NCBI RefSeq assembly: GCF_016802725.1 | Contig: NC_052678.1 | Location: 6,750,001 to 6,814,000 of the forward strand | Direction of reading: 5' to 3' | Source of the DNA: Solenopsis invicta | Lineage: Eukaryota; Arthropoda; Insecta; Hymenoptera; Formicidae | Length of the DNA: 64,000 nucleotides | Shown here: one piece after another, positions 37,713 to 51,033 of the stretch | How the letters are laid out: every line of letters starts with the position of its first letter | How positions within the stretch are numbered: position 1 is the stretch's first letter | Translations under genes and position numbers: made by a program | The notes under the pieces: model-generated | The model's database searches: none | What the model saw: only the letters and a program-made list of their open reading frames with translations | Told to the model about the DNA's origin: nothing

Positions 37713-38280
37713 TGTTAAACGTAACTTTTAAAATAGCTTAATTTTATAAACTTTTAATTTATGTAAGTTTTAAAGAAATATTAATTTAATTAATCCTGAG
37801 AATGTGCATAAACAGTAAAAATGATTCTATGTAGTTCTAATTAGCTTACCTAAAATGTATTTAAATCCCATATTCTGCAAATTGCGAAACTGATGATAAA
37901 TAAATGATATTATCATTGCCAAACAATGTATTATCGTTGTTGTTACATCCGTCATTATGTTCTGTTAAAAATAAATATGCACACATCAGAAATTTTTTCT
38001 ATTACAATACACGAAAAAATATAGATTAAAAAACAATAGCACATATGAAATTTTTTTGCAAATTACAAAACTGTATAAATAAATAACATCTGTAAGCAGT
38101 GTATTATCGTCATCACGATAATATCAGCTACTTTTTGATATTGTCGAATAATGTTCGCGTATATAATAGCAATTTTTTCTACTAATGTAAACGGAAAAGT
38201 AAAGATAAACAGATAACAGTGCATGTAAAAATTTTAAATGCAAAAATGCGCAGATTTTCGGCGCCTATATTCAATGCCTA
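37713..38280. other. AT-rich DNA within the left arm
   Basis: Two segments near 37880-37975 and 38040-38160 are diverged copies of each other (gtattatcgt with catat/aaattgc neighbours). Nothing coding. Confidence 0.4.
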
Positions 38281-39210
38281 TTCGTCGGAGTTGTTAGCGA
38301 AGGGGAATGGGGGTTATTGATGGGCGGCCGAATCCCAGGAAAGTATTGGGAGCACTTCGCGTAGGCCAAGCCAGGTTTACTGCTTACGTAAAACATCGTC
38401 GTTGGGTTAGGGTAGGTTAGGCTTCGCGGTGAATGTTTAGTTCGATTCCGTGATCCGTCTCGAGATCAGACGCAAAAAAAAGTTGGGTTTTGCCGGTGAG
38501 TCTAGGTCGGCGAGTCTCATATACCCCGCGTACCGAGCTGCCGATCGCGCGCCGAGCGCTGTGGCCTCAGGGGCGTTTCCATCTCAGAAGTATGTTGAAT
38601 ATATGCCCTTCTACTAAAGTACCTCAAGGGTAATGTGGAAAGCTATTGTCTAAATTCTAATTACCGTACATAGCTTTCCACATCACACATGAGGTACTAT
38701 TATTGATGCGTTTTTTTTATGTGGTTTCCCAAGTAGGCCTAGTCCACTAAAAAATCAAAGAAAATAAAATATGTACTGCATAAGGGTGATGTAGAAAGCT
38801 ATTGTCTAAATTCTAATTACCGTACATTATTGTTATTATAAAAATTAAGTTAAAAAAAAAGTTTTTCTCGAAAGGTACGCTACTAGCGTATTTTTAACGG
38901 ATGTTCCTGAGGCAGAGCGCCGCTCGCGTGATCGCGAGCTCGACCATCGGCGAGCGGAAGCGGGGGTAAAAGTGAACGTCGCTTAAAAGGAATCGGCCCA
39001 AAATGCGCAGATCGTTGCGAACTCTGAGTTAGAGAATAGAGCTACAGTCGTCGGACATGGGGCGACCTTGGAACAACCGGATCCTAATTCCTCGGGGGCA
39101 AGCACGACAATCACTTCCATGAAATAAATCTTTTCGTGTCAGCAGGATTCCGGCAGAGCACGTTATTAATGGAAGTCTGCGTGTCCTTGGGTCCGTGTTA
39201 TATAACAGGT
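38280..39210. other. GC-richer block within the left arm, with a TTAGG-like motif
   Basis: Contains gggttagggtaggttagg (38404-38421), close to the insect telomere unit TTAGG. CpG-rich segments follow at 38480-38580 and 38900-39090. No open frame of interest was found. It may be a promoter or untranslated exon of an unidentified transcript. Confidence 0.35.
38619..38698. mobile_element. Short foldback hairpin (left arm)
   Basis: agtacctcaagggtaatgtg then gaaagctat pairs with atagctttccacatcacaca then tgaggtact. The loop of about 20 bases contains taaattctaattaccgtac. That loop and one stem recur directly at 38785-38827. Confidence 0.75.
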
Positions 39211-39884
39211 TGACCGTGATCAGTTGACTGATTAAAATTTACTTTTATTTTCATCCAAGGGCGCCGACTACATGAGTGCACATCTATTCGACGTCAATGC
39301 CGATGGTTGATATTAATAAGTATTTCAAATCCTTTTCAACCACTCGAAAATTTCGTTTCTATTAGATGTAGTTTTGCAAATATATAATTAACAAAAATAA
39401 TTAACGTCACTATTGTCTTCTCTTATCCAGATAACATATAGTTGAAAATTGGGTCATGTAGACGTTTTTTATTAAACAGATTTTCCGAAATTTTTTCATA
39501 TTTAATTTAATTATTATATTATATTGACACAAAATTACTAGTTGCATTCTTATTTAAACGAATAACAGAAAAGCTATTCCAGATGCTATTCCGCATTTGT
39601 GAAAATAGTAAAAAAGAATATTACTGTCTGCCCTCAAGCCCCTCACACCGCTTGCAGGCCCCTTAAAACTGAGCTGCCCGCCTAATCTTCGAGCAGGTAT
39701 CGATGTGCCGTAGGTATTCTTCATATTCATATAAATTGAAATAAGTTAAATACAATATAATATTTAGTCTCCAAAAACTATTTAAAAAAATGATAAATAT
39801 ATAAAGGTAAAAATTAAGTAGCAGGGTGATTTAGATAAATTGTTGTGTTAAATTTTGGATGATAATGGTTAAATAGAACCGAAA

Positions 39885-40045
39885 CGTTGCGCGCCTGCTC
39901 ACACACACACGCGCAACACACACACACACACACACACACACAAGCGCGCGCACAAAAGCGATGTAAATCCAATCGGACAACCTCCACGCTGTACACTTAA
40001 TGACACGGATAATTCTAATGCCGGAAGTACTGTGCATTTCAAGCA
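39885..40045 (-). repeat. Diverged fragment of the 19-21 kb palindromic element
   Basis: A CA/CG microsatellite followed by gcgatgtaaatccaatcgga and caacctccacg, then taattctaatgccgg. This mirrors cgatgtgcaaatatccgacc, ggcaacctccacg, taatgctaatgtcgg at 20644-20710. Only this inner part of the element is represented. Confidence 0.7.
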
Positions 40046-40094
40046 TCATAATTTGCAAAGTACTTTTTGTACTAAATAACTACCAGTTGCTAAT

Positions 40095-40300
40095 AAAGAT
40101 GAAAAAGATTTGGTGACGGTATTGTTACCATTAAAGACGATCGATGAAATGAGAAATTTTTTCAGGAATTATTATGTTATTTGATATTTATGATACTTTA
40201 ATAAAATTAAATGACGTACCCAATAAATTTATAAGTCCTGATAATGAAAAATATAAATTACTAGAACTAGTTCGTTATACATCTCAATGTTTATCTTTTT
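40095..40300 (+). pseudogene. Short coding-like remnant, perhaps DUF4806-type
   Basis: One frame reads NKDEKDLVTVLLPLKTIDEM, followed by RNFFRNYYVI and a stop. A shifted frame then gives LFDIYDTLIKL and so on. The FPLKT.EE/DE-like motif recalls DUF4806 proteins that are common in ant transposons. The match is short and from memory. Confidence 0.25.
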
Positions 40301-41820
40301 GTACTCGAATATTCTTTTCAATATTTATTTTATGTGTATGCGTCGGTTGAGGAAGATCAAGTTATATCGAAACATGTTCCAAGATTGATATTCGTTAATA
40401 TTGATTTAAAATTAAACTTACAATCCAATAAAATTGTAATATTGCTCGTTATTTTGGCCTATTATTTTACATCATTTTGTTGCTGACATAAATGAGCTCG
40501 TCTACTTGTTAACATACATATTAACTGACACTTTACTCTTGTACGTGTCCACGTTTGGAGCGGTTTTTTGGTCAAAAAGGATGAGCACAAAGATTTCATG
40601 GTGTATATTTTGAAAGCGTATAATTAACACTAAATTATAGCGTCAGCACTTTATTTATAATTGTTTTTCTTTAATAAGCATTTTAACTTTCTTGAAAGTT
40701 AGCAGAAAAATTATATCTTGCTAAACTGCTGGAGTTAAATAACATTGCAATTAGTGTAATAAATTAACACACAAAGAGCACTAAATCCTGTGTTTGTTTC
40801 ATGTGATAAACGTTTCTAACAATCAAACATAATTCTTGATAGTATGCCTTTAAGAAAAAAGACACCTTGAGTTTTCTGACGAAGAAGCAAAATTGCAAAA
40901 AGTCTAAATGTTAAATTTTTCACCAGTTTTTTTCGAGATCAAAATTAACTACGTTCGATATTGAGACCAATGAAATTACGTCGATTGTCGGAATTCTATG
41001 CAAAAATGTTTTGACACTCGACGCGCGACGTCGCGAAAATGGTGAGAATGTCAAGGAAAAACTTCCCGCATATAAATTGGAGTACTTTAGGTGTGAACGC
41101 ATTCAATTTCACATTCTTTCATTCGATCTTCATCAGCATCTCGTCTGTCGCATTGGATAAAATAGAAATATTCATGCTATGACTAGTGCGTTGAACCGAG
41201 CATGAAAGGCGAGTGTTGCAATGTACAACTGGTTTTTCGGATTCTCTCTCACGTTTGCTTGTCGCAGCGTTTCAATTTATTGATTGATGGCCTATCCTAA
41301 CAAAAGTGATCGACGACGCCAAGCAGCCGTTCGATAAAAGTAAAATGGTCTATTGAGTTGCAAAATAAATTCAAGTTACATGCTATTAGTTGAACAAAAA
41401 ATTTCTAATACTACTACTAATGACATATTATTCTGAATAATTATAATTTGTTATAATACTTACAATAAGAGCAATTCCGCGTGAAGCGGATCAGTCATCT
41501 CTCACAAACTTTTTCTTTTGCTATCAATGGTTATTAATAATAAGTTGCAAATTTTTGCATTATTTAATATATATTATAAATACCAGTAGCAATAATTAAC
41601 GCAATAATATGTAAATGAATATTAACAAGGAAAGGCACCGCCTCAGATTTAAACGAGCTTTTAAGGGGTAACACCACTGTAGAATTTTTGAAAATCAATT
41701 TTTTTATTTCTTTATAAACTGCTTTGTACCTTCTAGAATGAGTTAAAAAAAGTGTTACAAAATTTCTTTTTTAAAATTCGCACTCCTTAAGTGTATTGGA
41801 TTGCTTCAAAATGACCACCT
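40300..41820. other. Spacer DNA without a recognised gene
   Basis: A CpG-containing segment with short minus-strand frames lies at 40920-41340. No domain was recognised. Confidence 0.4.
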
Positions 41821-42834
41821 ACGGCACATCGATACCTGCTCGAAGAGAAAGGTGTCGGTCGGCAGCTCAGCTGTAGGTGGGTTGCAAGCGGTGTGAGGGG
41901 CTTGAGGGGAGATATTCTTTTTTACTATTTTCACAAATGCGGAATAGCATCTGGAATAGCTTTCCTGTTATTCGTTTAAATAAGAATGCAACTAGTAATT
42001 TTGTGTCAATATAATATAATAATTAAATTAAATATGAAAAAATTTCGGAAAATCTGTTTAATAAAAAACGTCTACATGACCCAATTTTCAACTATATGTT
42101 ATCTGGATAAGAGAAGACAATAGTGACGTTAATTATTTTTGTTAATTATATATTTGCAAAACTACATCTAATAGAAACGAAATTTTCGAGTGGTTGAAAA
42201 GGATTTGAAATACTTATTAATATCAACCATCGGCATTGACGTCGAATAGATGTGCACTCATGTAGTCGGCGCCCTTGGATGAAAATAAAAGTAAATTTTA
42301 ATCAGTCAACTGATCACGGTCAACCTGTTATATAACACGGACCCAAGGACACGCAGACTTCCATTAATAACGTGCTCTGCCGGAATCCTGCTGACACGAA
42401 AAGATTTATTTCATGGAAGTGAATGTCGTGCTTGCCCCCGAGGAATTAGGATCCGGTTGTTCCAAGGTCGCCCCATGTCCGACGACTGTAGCTCTATTCT
42501 CTAACTCAGAGTTCGCAACGATCTGCGCATTTTGGGCCGATTCCTTTTAAGCGACGTTCACTTTTACCCCCGCTTCCGCTCGCCGATGGTCGAGCTCGCG
42601 ATCACGCGAGCGGCGCTCTGCCTCAGGAACATCCGTTAAAAATACGCTAGTAGCGTACCTTTCGAGAAAAACTTTTTTTTTAACTTAATTTTTATAATAA
42701 CAATAATGTACGGTAATTAGAATTTAGACAATAGCTTTCTACATCACCCTTATGCAGTACATATTTTATTTTCTTTGATTTTTTAGTGGACTAGGCCTAC
42801 TTGGGAAACCACATAAAAAAAACGCATCAATAAT

Positions 42835-42914
42835 AGTACCTCATGTGTGATGTGGAAAGCTATGTACGGTAATTAGAATTTAGACAATAGCTTTCCACAT
42901 TACCCTTGAGGTAC
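42835..42914. mobile_element. Short foldback hairpin (right arm)
   Basis: Mirror of 38619-38698. Confidence 0.75.
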
Positions 42915-44150
42915 TTTAGTAGAAGGGCATATATTCAACATACTTCTGAGATGGAAACGCCCCTGAGGCCACAGCGCTCGGCGCGCGATCGGCAGCTCGG
43001 TACGCGGGGTATATGAGACTCGCCGACCTAGACTCACCGGCAAAACCCAACTTTTTTTTGCGTCTGATCTCGAGACGGATCACGGAATCGAACTAAACAT
43101 TCACCGCGAAGCCTAACCTACCCTAACCCAACGACGATGTTTTACGTAAGCAGTAAACCTGGCTTGGCCTACGCGAAGTGCTCCCAATACTTTCCTGGGA
43201 TTCGGCCGCCCATCAATAACCCCCATTCCCCTTCGCTAACAACTCCGACGAATAGGCATTGAATATAGGCGCCGAAAATCTGCGCATTTTTGCATTTAAA
43301 ATTTTTACATGCACTGTTATCTGTTTATCTTTACTTTTCCGTTTACATTAGTAGAAAAAATTGCTATTATATACGCGAACATTATTCGACAATATCAAAA
43401 AGTAGCTGATATTATCGTGATGACGATAATACACTGCTTACAGATGTTATTTATTTATACAGTTTTGTAATTTGCAAAAAAATTTCATATGTGCTATTGT
43501 TTTTTAATCTATATTTTTTCGTGTATTGTAATAGAAAAAATTTCTGATGTGTGCATATTTATTTTTAACAGAACATAATGACGGATGTAACAACAACGAT
43601 AATACATTGTTTGGCAATGATAATATCATTTATTTATCATCAGTTTCGCAATTTGCAGAATATGGGATTTAAATACATTTTAGGTAAGCTAATTAGAACT
43701 ACATAGAATCATTTTTACTGTTTATGCACATTCTCAGGATTAATTAAATTAATATTTCTTTAAAACTTACATAAATTAAAAGTTTATAAAATTAAGCTAT
43801 TTTAAAAGTTACGTTTAACAGGCCGTGTTTTGAATGATTTATTTGACAGCTACGCTGAACTGTGTTACTTTACTATCCATTTTAATGATTTAATAATACC
43901 CAAGTTTTGATGCAAAAAACTATTATTCACACATATTTGAGTAACTATAAAAAATTTTTTTGCGCACAATGATTAATTGCTGGATTAAAACAACTGATCT
44001 ATTTTACGAGCACATAAGTAAGATAAACATCAGCATTTCGCGCAATAACACAATTTGTTTCATTTTTGTATGATTTCGTGTGACAATAGAATCTTTTTTT
44101 TCGCGAATATTAAAAATACTAAATGTTTTGGCCGGTACGCCAACGATGTA

Positions 44151-45079
44151 CGAGGTGTGTTCAAAAAGTATCGCGAATTTTGTGTTTTTTCAAAAATTAT
44201 TTATTTATTCATGAATATCTATTTTGTCCCCTTCAAAGTAATCCCCATGAGATATTATACACTTGTGCCAACGGTTTTTCCAATCTTCGAAGCACTTCAA
44301 AAAATCATTTTTTTTTATCTTGTTCAGCTCCTCCTTCGATGCCGTCTTTATCTCGTCAAGCGTAGCGTAACGTCGTCCTTTCATGGGCCTCTTCAGTTTA
44401 GGGAACAAGAAAAAGTCACAGGGGGCCAGATCTGGGGAATACGGTGGCTGCGGCATCATTAGTGTGTTGTTTTTGGCCAAAAAGTCGCGCACAAGCAACG
44501 ATGTGTGAGCAGGGGCGTTTGGTACGAATTTCGCGGCGACCCGTCTCATGCCCAAATCATTGATAAAAATCGAATGGCACGAGCCAATCGATATGTTTAG
44601 GTCCTCAGCAACTTCTCTAACGGTGATTCGACGATTGGCCAATACCATTTTCTCCACTTCATTAATTTTTTCGTCTGTTGTTGAAGTGCTCGGGCGTCCG
44701 GCACGCTCTTCGTCGTTCACATCTTCTCGGCCTTCTGAGAACATTTTGTACCACCGATAAACGTTGCTTCGGTCCAAGGTAGCTTCTCCGTATGCCACAG
44801 TCAACATTCGGAATGCATCCGCGCACTTAATTTCGTTTTTCACACAAAATTTGATACAGGTTCTTTGATCCATTTTTTTGAATAGGTAAAAATCGAAGAC
44901 GATCCAAAACACGTGCAAGCAAAGCAGCTGTCAACAATTAAGTGAACATTCAAAATGGCCGAGCTTGTCGGCATAAGTGAGAGACATGAGTACCAACATA
45001 ACGCCACAAAAAGATCGAAATTCGAATATACGTAACCCGCGAAAATTCAAAATTCGCGATACTTTTTGAACACACCTCG
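44151..45079 (-). mobile_element. Internally deleted mariner element (right arm)
   Basis: 929 bp, one base longer than the left copy. TA flanks at 44149-44150 and 45080-45081. Confidence 0.95.
44205..44873 (-). pseudogene. Mariner transposase, internally deleted (right copy)
   Basis: Same protein as the left copy, but the six-T run keeps the frame open to the natural C-terminus (FEDWKNRWHKCIISHGDYFE). There are 222 codons from the MDQRT start. About 100 residues with the first two catalytic aspartates are missing. The protein could still bind the terminal repeats through its intact N-terminal domain, which is inference. The single-base difference shows that the arms are not a literal copy of one sequence. 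Confidence 0.9.
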
Positions 45080-45703
45080 TAATTACGCGGAAAGAGATGC
45101 CTACTAATTATGCAAAACTGGACCATTCATAAAACCGGTTCTTCCCGAGCGGCGCGTTAAAGCTCACGTTACGATAGCGAAGAGTAAAAATCTCATATTT
45201 CAGTTTCTAAATTTGTATGCCATTTTTAACGTTACATAATGTTATGCTCGCTGGTACACACTGACAATTTAATTTATAGCGATACCGCGTTGGATACCAG
45301 CTCGGAACTCTGTCACCTGCTGATGACCTTACATTAATATAGTAATAATTAATCGGCGAAAGATAAAGAAATACAATAGTGTTACATTCCGTTCACTCGC
45401 GAACAAATGAATCACGACAATCTGTATTTTCTTCACACATAGATATTTCACATCAAAGTTATGTCCCGATTCTCGATTTAGTACGTCTCACGTCCTTGTT
45501 TATGTCAAAGAACCAACACGTGTAATTAAACCTGCAAGACCACCCAAAAGACGAAAACTATATTTGAAGGCACCGACATCATTAAGTTGTCCTAAATTAT
45601 TTTAAAAAATAATTTTGAAATAATAAGTAATCTAATAAATAGTTTCCTTCTTCTCTTTATATAAAGAGCCAGTAAAATCTTTTCATCTTTTTTATAATCA
45701 AAT

Positions 45704-46064
45704 TCAAATCCTCGAAAAGAGAGTCGTTATCAAGGTCGTTTCTAAGATTTTGTAGCTGATTCGTGACTTATTACACGTGTACATACTAGTAATAGAATCT
45801 TGAGCAATTATTTCTACAATTCTTTTTTTCATTCCGATCGTTCTTATTCGACGATTACGACCTACGTCAACTTTTGATGCCGACATCAAACAATTACTAT
45901 TTAGAATTCTGCGGTCCAGTCGGTTAAAAAGTTTTGCAATCAGGATGCATACGATTTGGATAACGTACTGCATATAATCTTGCTGCACGTATACTTACAC
46001 AGTGTGCTTTACCATAAATTAAATACATATCGGCGTATTTGTTGTTATTATAATGATGCATTCT
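45704..46064 (-). pseudogene. DUF4817-type remnant B (right arm)
   Basis: Mirror of 35470-35830 with the same frame break. Confidence 0.6.
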
Positions 46065-46308
46065 TCTTTTATAAACAATAATTTTCTTTTTATAAACAAT
46101 AATTTTAAACAATAATATGCTTAGTCGCAAAAGGAAATCATGATAGATGCAATTTTTTTCATTATTTTTTTATATTTGTGTATTTGATACATCTCAACTT
46201 TCCCAGAGGTGGCACCAGACATTACAAACTTTATGAATATTTTACTGGTCGCATCATCTAAGTATTTCACATAAAAGTAACTTTTTGTGAAAAAAAAATG
46301 TACCGATA

Positions 46309-46834
46309 TAACAACGAATACAATGATATGTTTAGTTTACTGTGAAGCAAATTGTATAAACGTGCGTACGGAAAGATTGAATGCGAAGCATTATCCAAAT
46401 TGCATGCATTCCGATCGAAAATCTTTTGAGCATTAGATGATCTCGGAATAGTAGAGGAGAAGAAACACCCATGTTTATTTTATATGTAATTAAGTGCTGA
46501 AATATACTTTTCAAAAGTTTAGAAGTGTTCAAGAATAAAAATGACTTATAACTTAATTGTTAGCTGTTGTGCATTAGTGTACTGGTAAAACTACAAAAAG
46601 TTGTCAAACGAATAAGTCTATAAGCAATTGTTAGAATTCGTCACTTAATAATGAAAATAACAGGAGTAGCGGTAATATCCGCAGTAGCCTCCTTCTCTTC
46701 TAATTAATAAAACTATGTTGAAACTGATGGTGATCGTCGGATAAGAATGATCGAAACAAAAGAGAAAATTTTAGAAATGATTGAAGACAATAAATTTACA
46801 TTTGTGATAAGCAATTAGATGTTAATAACAGTTT
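46309..46834 (+). pseudogene. DUF4817-type remnant A (right arm)
   Basis: Mirror of 34700-35225. Confidence 0.55.
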
Positions 46835-46914
46835 ACAAAATATTGAAAAATGAACAGTTACTTCCGTTTCATCGTACATAGATACAAAGACTAAAATCTA
46901 AGAAATTATCTATA

Positions 46915-49022
46915 CCAGGGATGGGCATGATTGACTTTTAATGATTAACGATCGATGAATAAAAATTTATTTGTTATTTAGCCTTTTGTAAATGATGAAT
47001 AAAAATTTATTTGTTATTCCGCTACTTGAAAATGATGAATAAAAATTTAAACGTTATTTAGTCACTCTTGAATAATGAATAAGCACTTATCTTCATTTAA
47101 TACATCTTGAATAAGGAACAAAAATTTTTTTTCCTATTCAATTCTCTTTGAATAATGAAATAAACGACTGAAATTATTATTATTTTTATTCTATAAATTC
47201 CATAATAAATGTAATAAATATATTATATTAAAAATTTTAAAAACTATGTTAACCGATAACATTTTTTTTTCAAATGCTCCTTTACATTCTTTAATTATCA
47301 GTAAAATAATTTTAAATTATTAAAACATATATGATCAGTTAATGCTGAGGTACTTATTTATTACGAACAAAATTATAAATTAATCTTTATTTGGTATTCA
47401 GAATTTATAGAATAAAAATAATAATAATTTCAGTTGTCTATTTTGTTATTCAAAGAAAATTGAATAAAAGAATAAATTTTTGTTCCTTATTCAAAATGTA
47501 TTGAATAAGGAATAAGTATTGAATAAAGAATAATTTAGTCAAGAATGACTAAATAATGTTTAAGATTTTGTTAGTAAGAAGACTTACTTCGGTCGCAGCT
47601 AGATCTTAGTGCTTATATTTATTTGTGTAATTTTATATACTTCTTCGAATTCAAGCAGAATGTGCGCCAAATTAATTTTCGGTCGTAACACAGCATAAAT
47701 CGAATAAGAGTTAGTAATATCACTATTTATATTAAATTGATTAATTTAATATAATAACTGATGTTATTGATGAAATTATGTTAACCAATAACGTTTTTTT
47801 CAAATGCTCCTTTACATTTTTTAATTATTAGTACAAAATCATTTTAAATTATTAAAATATATATGTTCAGTTAATGCTAAGGTAGTTATTTGTTATGAAC
47901 AAAATTAAAAATTAACTTTTATTTGTTATTCAGAATTTATAGAATAAAAATAATAATAATTTCAGTTGTTTATTTTGTTATTCAAAGAGAATTGAATAAA
48001 AAAATAAATTTTTGTTTCTTATTCAAGATGTATTGAATAAAGGTTGTATTGAATAAGTGATTATATTCATTATTTAAGAATAACTAAATAACGTTTAAAT
48101 TTTTATTCGTCATTTTCAAGCAGCTAAATAATGATGAAATTTTTATTCATCATTCACAAGTGGCTGAATAACTAATAAATTTTTACTTATTATTTGTGAG
48201 ATGCTGAATAACAAATAAATTTTTATCCATTATTTACAAAAGAACAAATAACGAATAAATTTTTATTCATTATTTATAAGATATTTGTTGTAGAGGCGTT
48301 TATTGCGGAATATTAGCGAATAGTATTCGCTCAAGAAAACACACTTAAGACACGATTATAATTATTGAAATAATTAATATTTTAAACGAATGAAATCAAA
48401 ATTTTAAATAAGCAGTTGTGTAAAAAAGAAAATCGCGGGGTCTATACGCACGGGGAAATAAACAAAAGTGAGTTATTTGGGTTCGAGACACCAACGAAAT
48501 GAGCCGCTTAGATATAAATACAAAGGCGCTTGTAACGCTAAAATATAAAAAAGAAATTATATCGAATTATATTTTCCGACAATATTGAATAACAAATAAA
48601 CTTTATCCATTATTTACAAGAGGCCGAATAACGAATAAATTTTTATTCATCATTCACAAGTGGCTGAAAAACGAATAAATTTTTATTCATCGTTTATATG
48701 AGGCCGAATAACGAATAAAATTTTATTTATAATTCACAAGTGGCTGAATAACAAATAAATTTTTATTCGTCATTTATAAGAGACCGAATAACAAATAAAT
48801 TTTGATTCATTATTTACAACGGGTTGAATAACGAAAAAATTTTTATTCGTTATTTGCAAGAGGCTGAGTAACGAATAAATTTTTATTCATCATTTATAAG
48901 AGGTCAAATAACAAATACATTTTTATTTATTATTTACAAGAATAACCGAATAACGAATAAATTTTTATTCGTGATTTTTTTATTATTTAAATGAAAAATT
49001 ATTCAATAATGCCCATCCCTGG
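46915..49022. mobile_element. hAT-like element of ~41-bp tandem units (right arm)
   Basis: Mirror of 32512-34619, with the same perfect ccagggatgggca termini. Confidence 0.8.
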
Positions 49023-49653
49023 ATACAAATAAGGTGTTATAGCCTAGCCATAACACGGTGCATGGCAACAAGAATCAATTACCATGACCCGAAAGTAAAA
49101 CCATTTAGCAAGCACCTTCGCAATACGAGGCAAAATCAACAATCCCATAAATCCATCGGGCAACGACCGAAAATGTGTACGCGCGTACGCGCTAACAAAG
49201 CGGAAGTAATTGCGCCAAGCAGCGGCTTATGTTAGCGTAATCACTTCAGTATAAAAAGACCGCCCGACAATCGAGCAGCGCAGTAGCTTTTATGTATCTA
49301 TACGCACTCTCGAAGCACTTTCAAAGCGCGCAATAGTTAGAGGGTTTCTAGCAATAGCTAATTCGGAACAACTTTCTAACAACTTCTACTAGAGTCCCTA
49401 GATTCGGAACGCACCTTTATGGATAATGCACCTTCATGGATAACGAAGTGTATCATGAACTGGCTGCAATAGGGGAGAAAAGTTCCGATTTTAAGAAAAT
49501 ATCAAAAATAACTAGTAAAATAATTTGTTGTTCCTTTGACTATTGACTGATTTATCATCAAATTTATTGTATTTTAGGATTATAAGGTTAATTGTAGTAT
49601 ATTATCATTGATTTTTGTACAAAGTTATTTATAAGTGTCAGAGTCAGAGAGGA
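49023..49653. other. Unique-looking DNA within the right arm
   Basis: Mirror of 31881-32511; no gene recognised. Confidence 0.4.
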
Positions 49654-50681
49654 ACGTTTTACCCCTTCATGGGGTTAGTTGTTACCAAAAGCACTGGGGT
49701 AATTTGTTACCAAAAGATATAAAGTCATTTAAAGAAAAAAAGAAAACATCTTTTAATAAATCAAAACACGTGAATTACATTTATAATTAATATTTAATGA
49801 GGTAACGAGACAATCAGGTACATTAAAGCTAAACAACTGATATTTATATTTAATTATAATTATGTTAATAATCATAGAGTTTATAATAATTATAAACCAC
49901 ATTTGAAACTATATTTTATCTCATTTTTTTGTGACAAACATTTGTATTTATAAGATCAGTACTTTGAAATGATCTTTACGATCCTTCTAAATAATAAATT
50001 TAAAAATCTAATCTAAATAATAATAAAATAAAATAATGATCAGCTTTTTAGGAAAACAATATTAAGATAATCTTTGTAATCTTTTTACGTACCTAATTTA
50101 AATAATGATAAAATAAAAATGTAATCAACCTTTTAGAAGAACAATAAAAAGTTAAATATTAAAAACTTAAAAAAGAAAGCAGAAATAAGAACATTTTATT
50201 AAAATAAAAAATTTTTTACCTATGAAAATATGGCGCTACTGGATAAGAAAAGCAAGGAAAAGAATTGGCAGAACGAATGCAATAAATGTAACACTTGTAA
50301 AATATGCGTTTTAAAAACAATTAGAAGTAAGTTACAGATTAAGTTTCTTTAACATTTAAGTAACATTGTAAGTTATTATAATTTTCTAAGTTACTATTAT
50401 ACTTTACAACATTTGATTATTAGATAGATATTTAAATATCTAAGAGCGTCAAGTTTTTGTAGTTTAAAAATTTTTTATTTTAATAAAATTTTCTCATTTC
50501 TGCTTCCACTTTAATTCTTTGACACTAAATGTTGTATATTCCATTAAAACTTTTCCTGTCTTTTGTTATATGTCCGCATCCTATAATAAAATGAGAATCG
50601 ATATAGACAACTGCACATATGCGACAGGGCAAATTTTTCCAAGGTAACAGCGTACCCCAAATTACGGTAACAACTAGCCCC
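49654..50681. mobile_element. Repeat element with gttacc/ggtaac termini (right arm)
   Basis: Mirror of 30853-31880. It ends about 350 bp upstream of the first recognised DHDDS exon. Confidence 0.55.
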
Positions 50682-51033
50682 ATTCGACACATGTAACATC
50701 TTGATACAATTTTTTGCTTACATATTAAAATAGACGAATAAACACTAGTGTATCATATTTCTGAATGTCTATCCATCTACATAAACACAATAAATAATAG
50801 GAACTACCTTAAATAAGCAAAATAGACCAAAAAATTACGATAGACAAATATTTACTTACTTGATTTACGAGCATGTCTTTGCACAGACCGCGGCGTAAAT
50901 TAAGTTAAACGCTATTTGCAATATTAAGATAGTTGCCGCACTTGCGTGATCGGTTGTTGTTTCGTGACGTACTTAGAACATATCGCTATTTTTTTTATGT
51001 TGAAATTATAATCACCGTAACATTGTACCCCAG

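Larger units (their letters stand above)
27199..39656. repeat. Left arm of a giant inverted repeat (about 12.46 kb)
   Basis: Every feature here recurs as its reverse complement in 41881-54336. Mirrored positions add up to 81533-81535, the sum drifting by single-base indels. Differences that I saw are few: a T5/T6 run near 37235, a one-base change at the CA microsatellite, and substitutions near 27333, 39110 and 39569. The outer edge is inside DHDDS exon 4. The inner edge passes into a visibly diverged repeat from about 39622. Confidence 0.95.
39622..41911. other. Spacer between the arms, bordered by a diverged inverted repeat
   Basis: 39636-39712 and 41820-41905 are inverted relatives (ctcaagcccctcacaccgct; tcttcgagcaggtatcgatg). 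They are visibly diverged, unlike the arms outside them. The unique interior of about 2.1 kb is AT-rich and asymmetric. Confidence 0.85.
43821..45257. repeat. Interspersed repeat interrupted by a mariner (right arm)
   Basis: Mirror of 36277-37712. It has the same orientation as the diverged empty copy at 55500-56058, which allows direct comparison. Confidence 0.85.
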
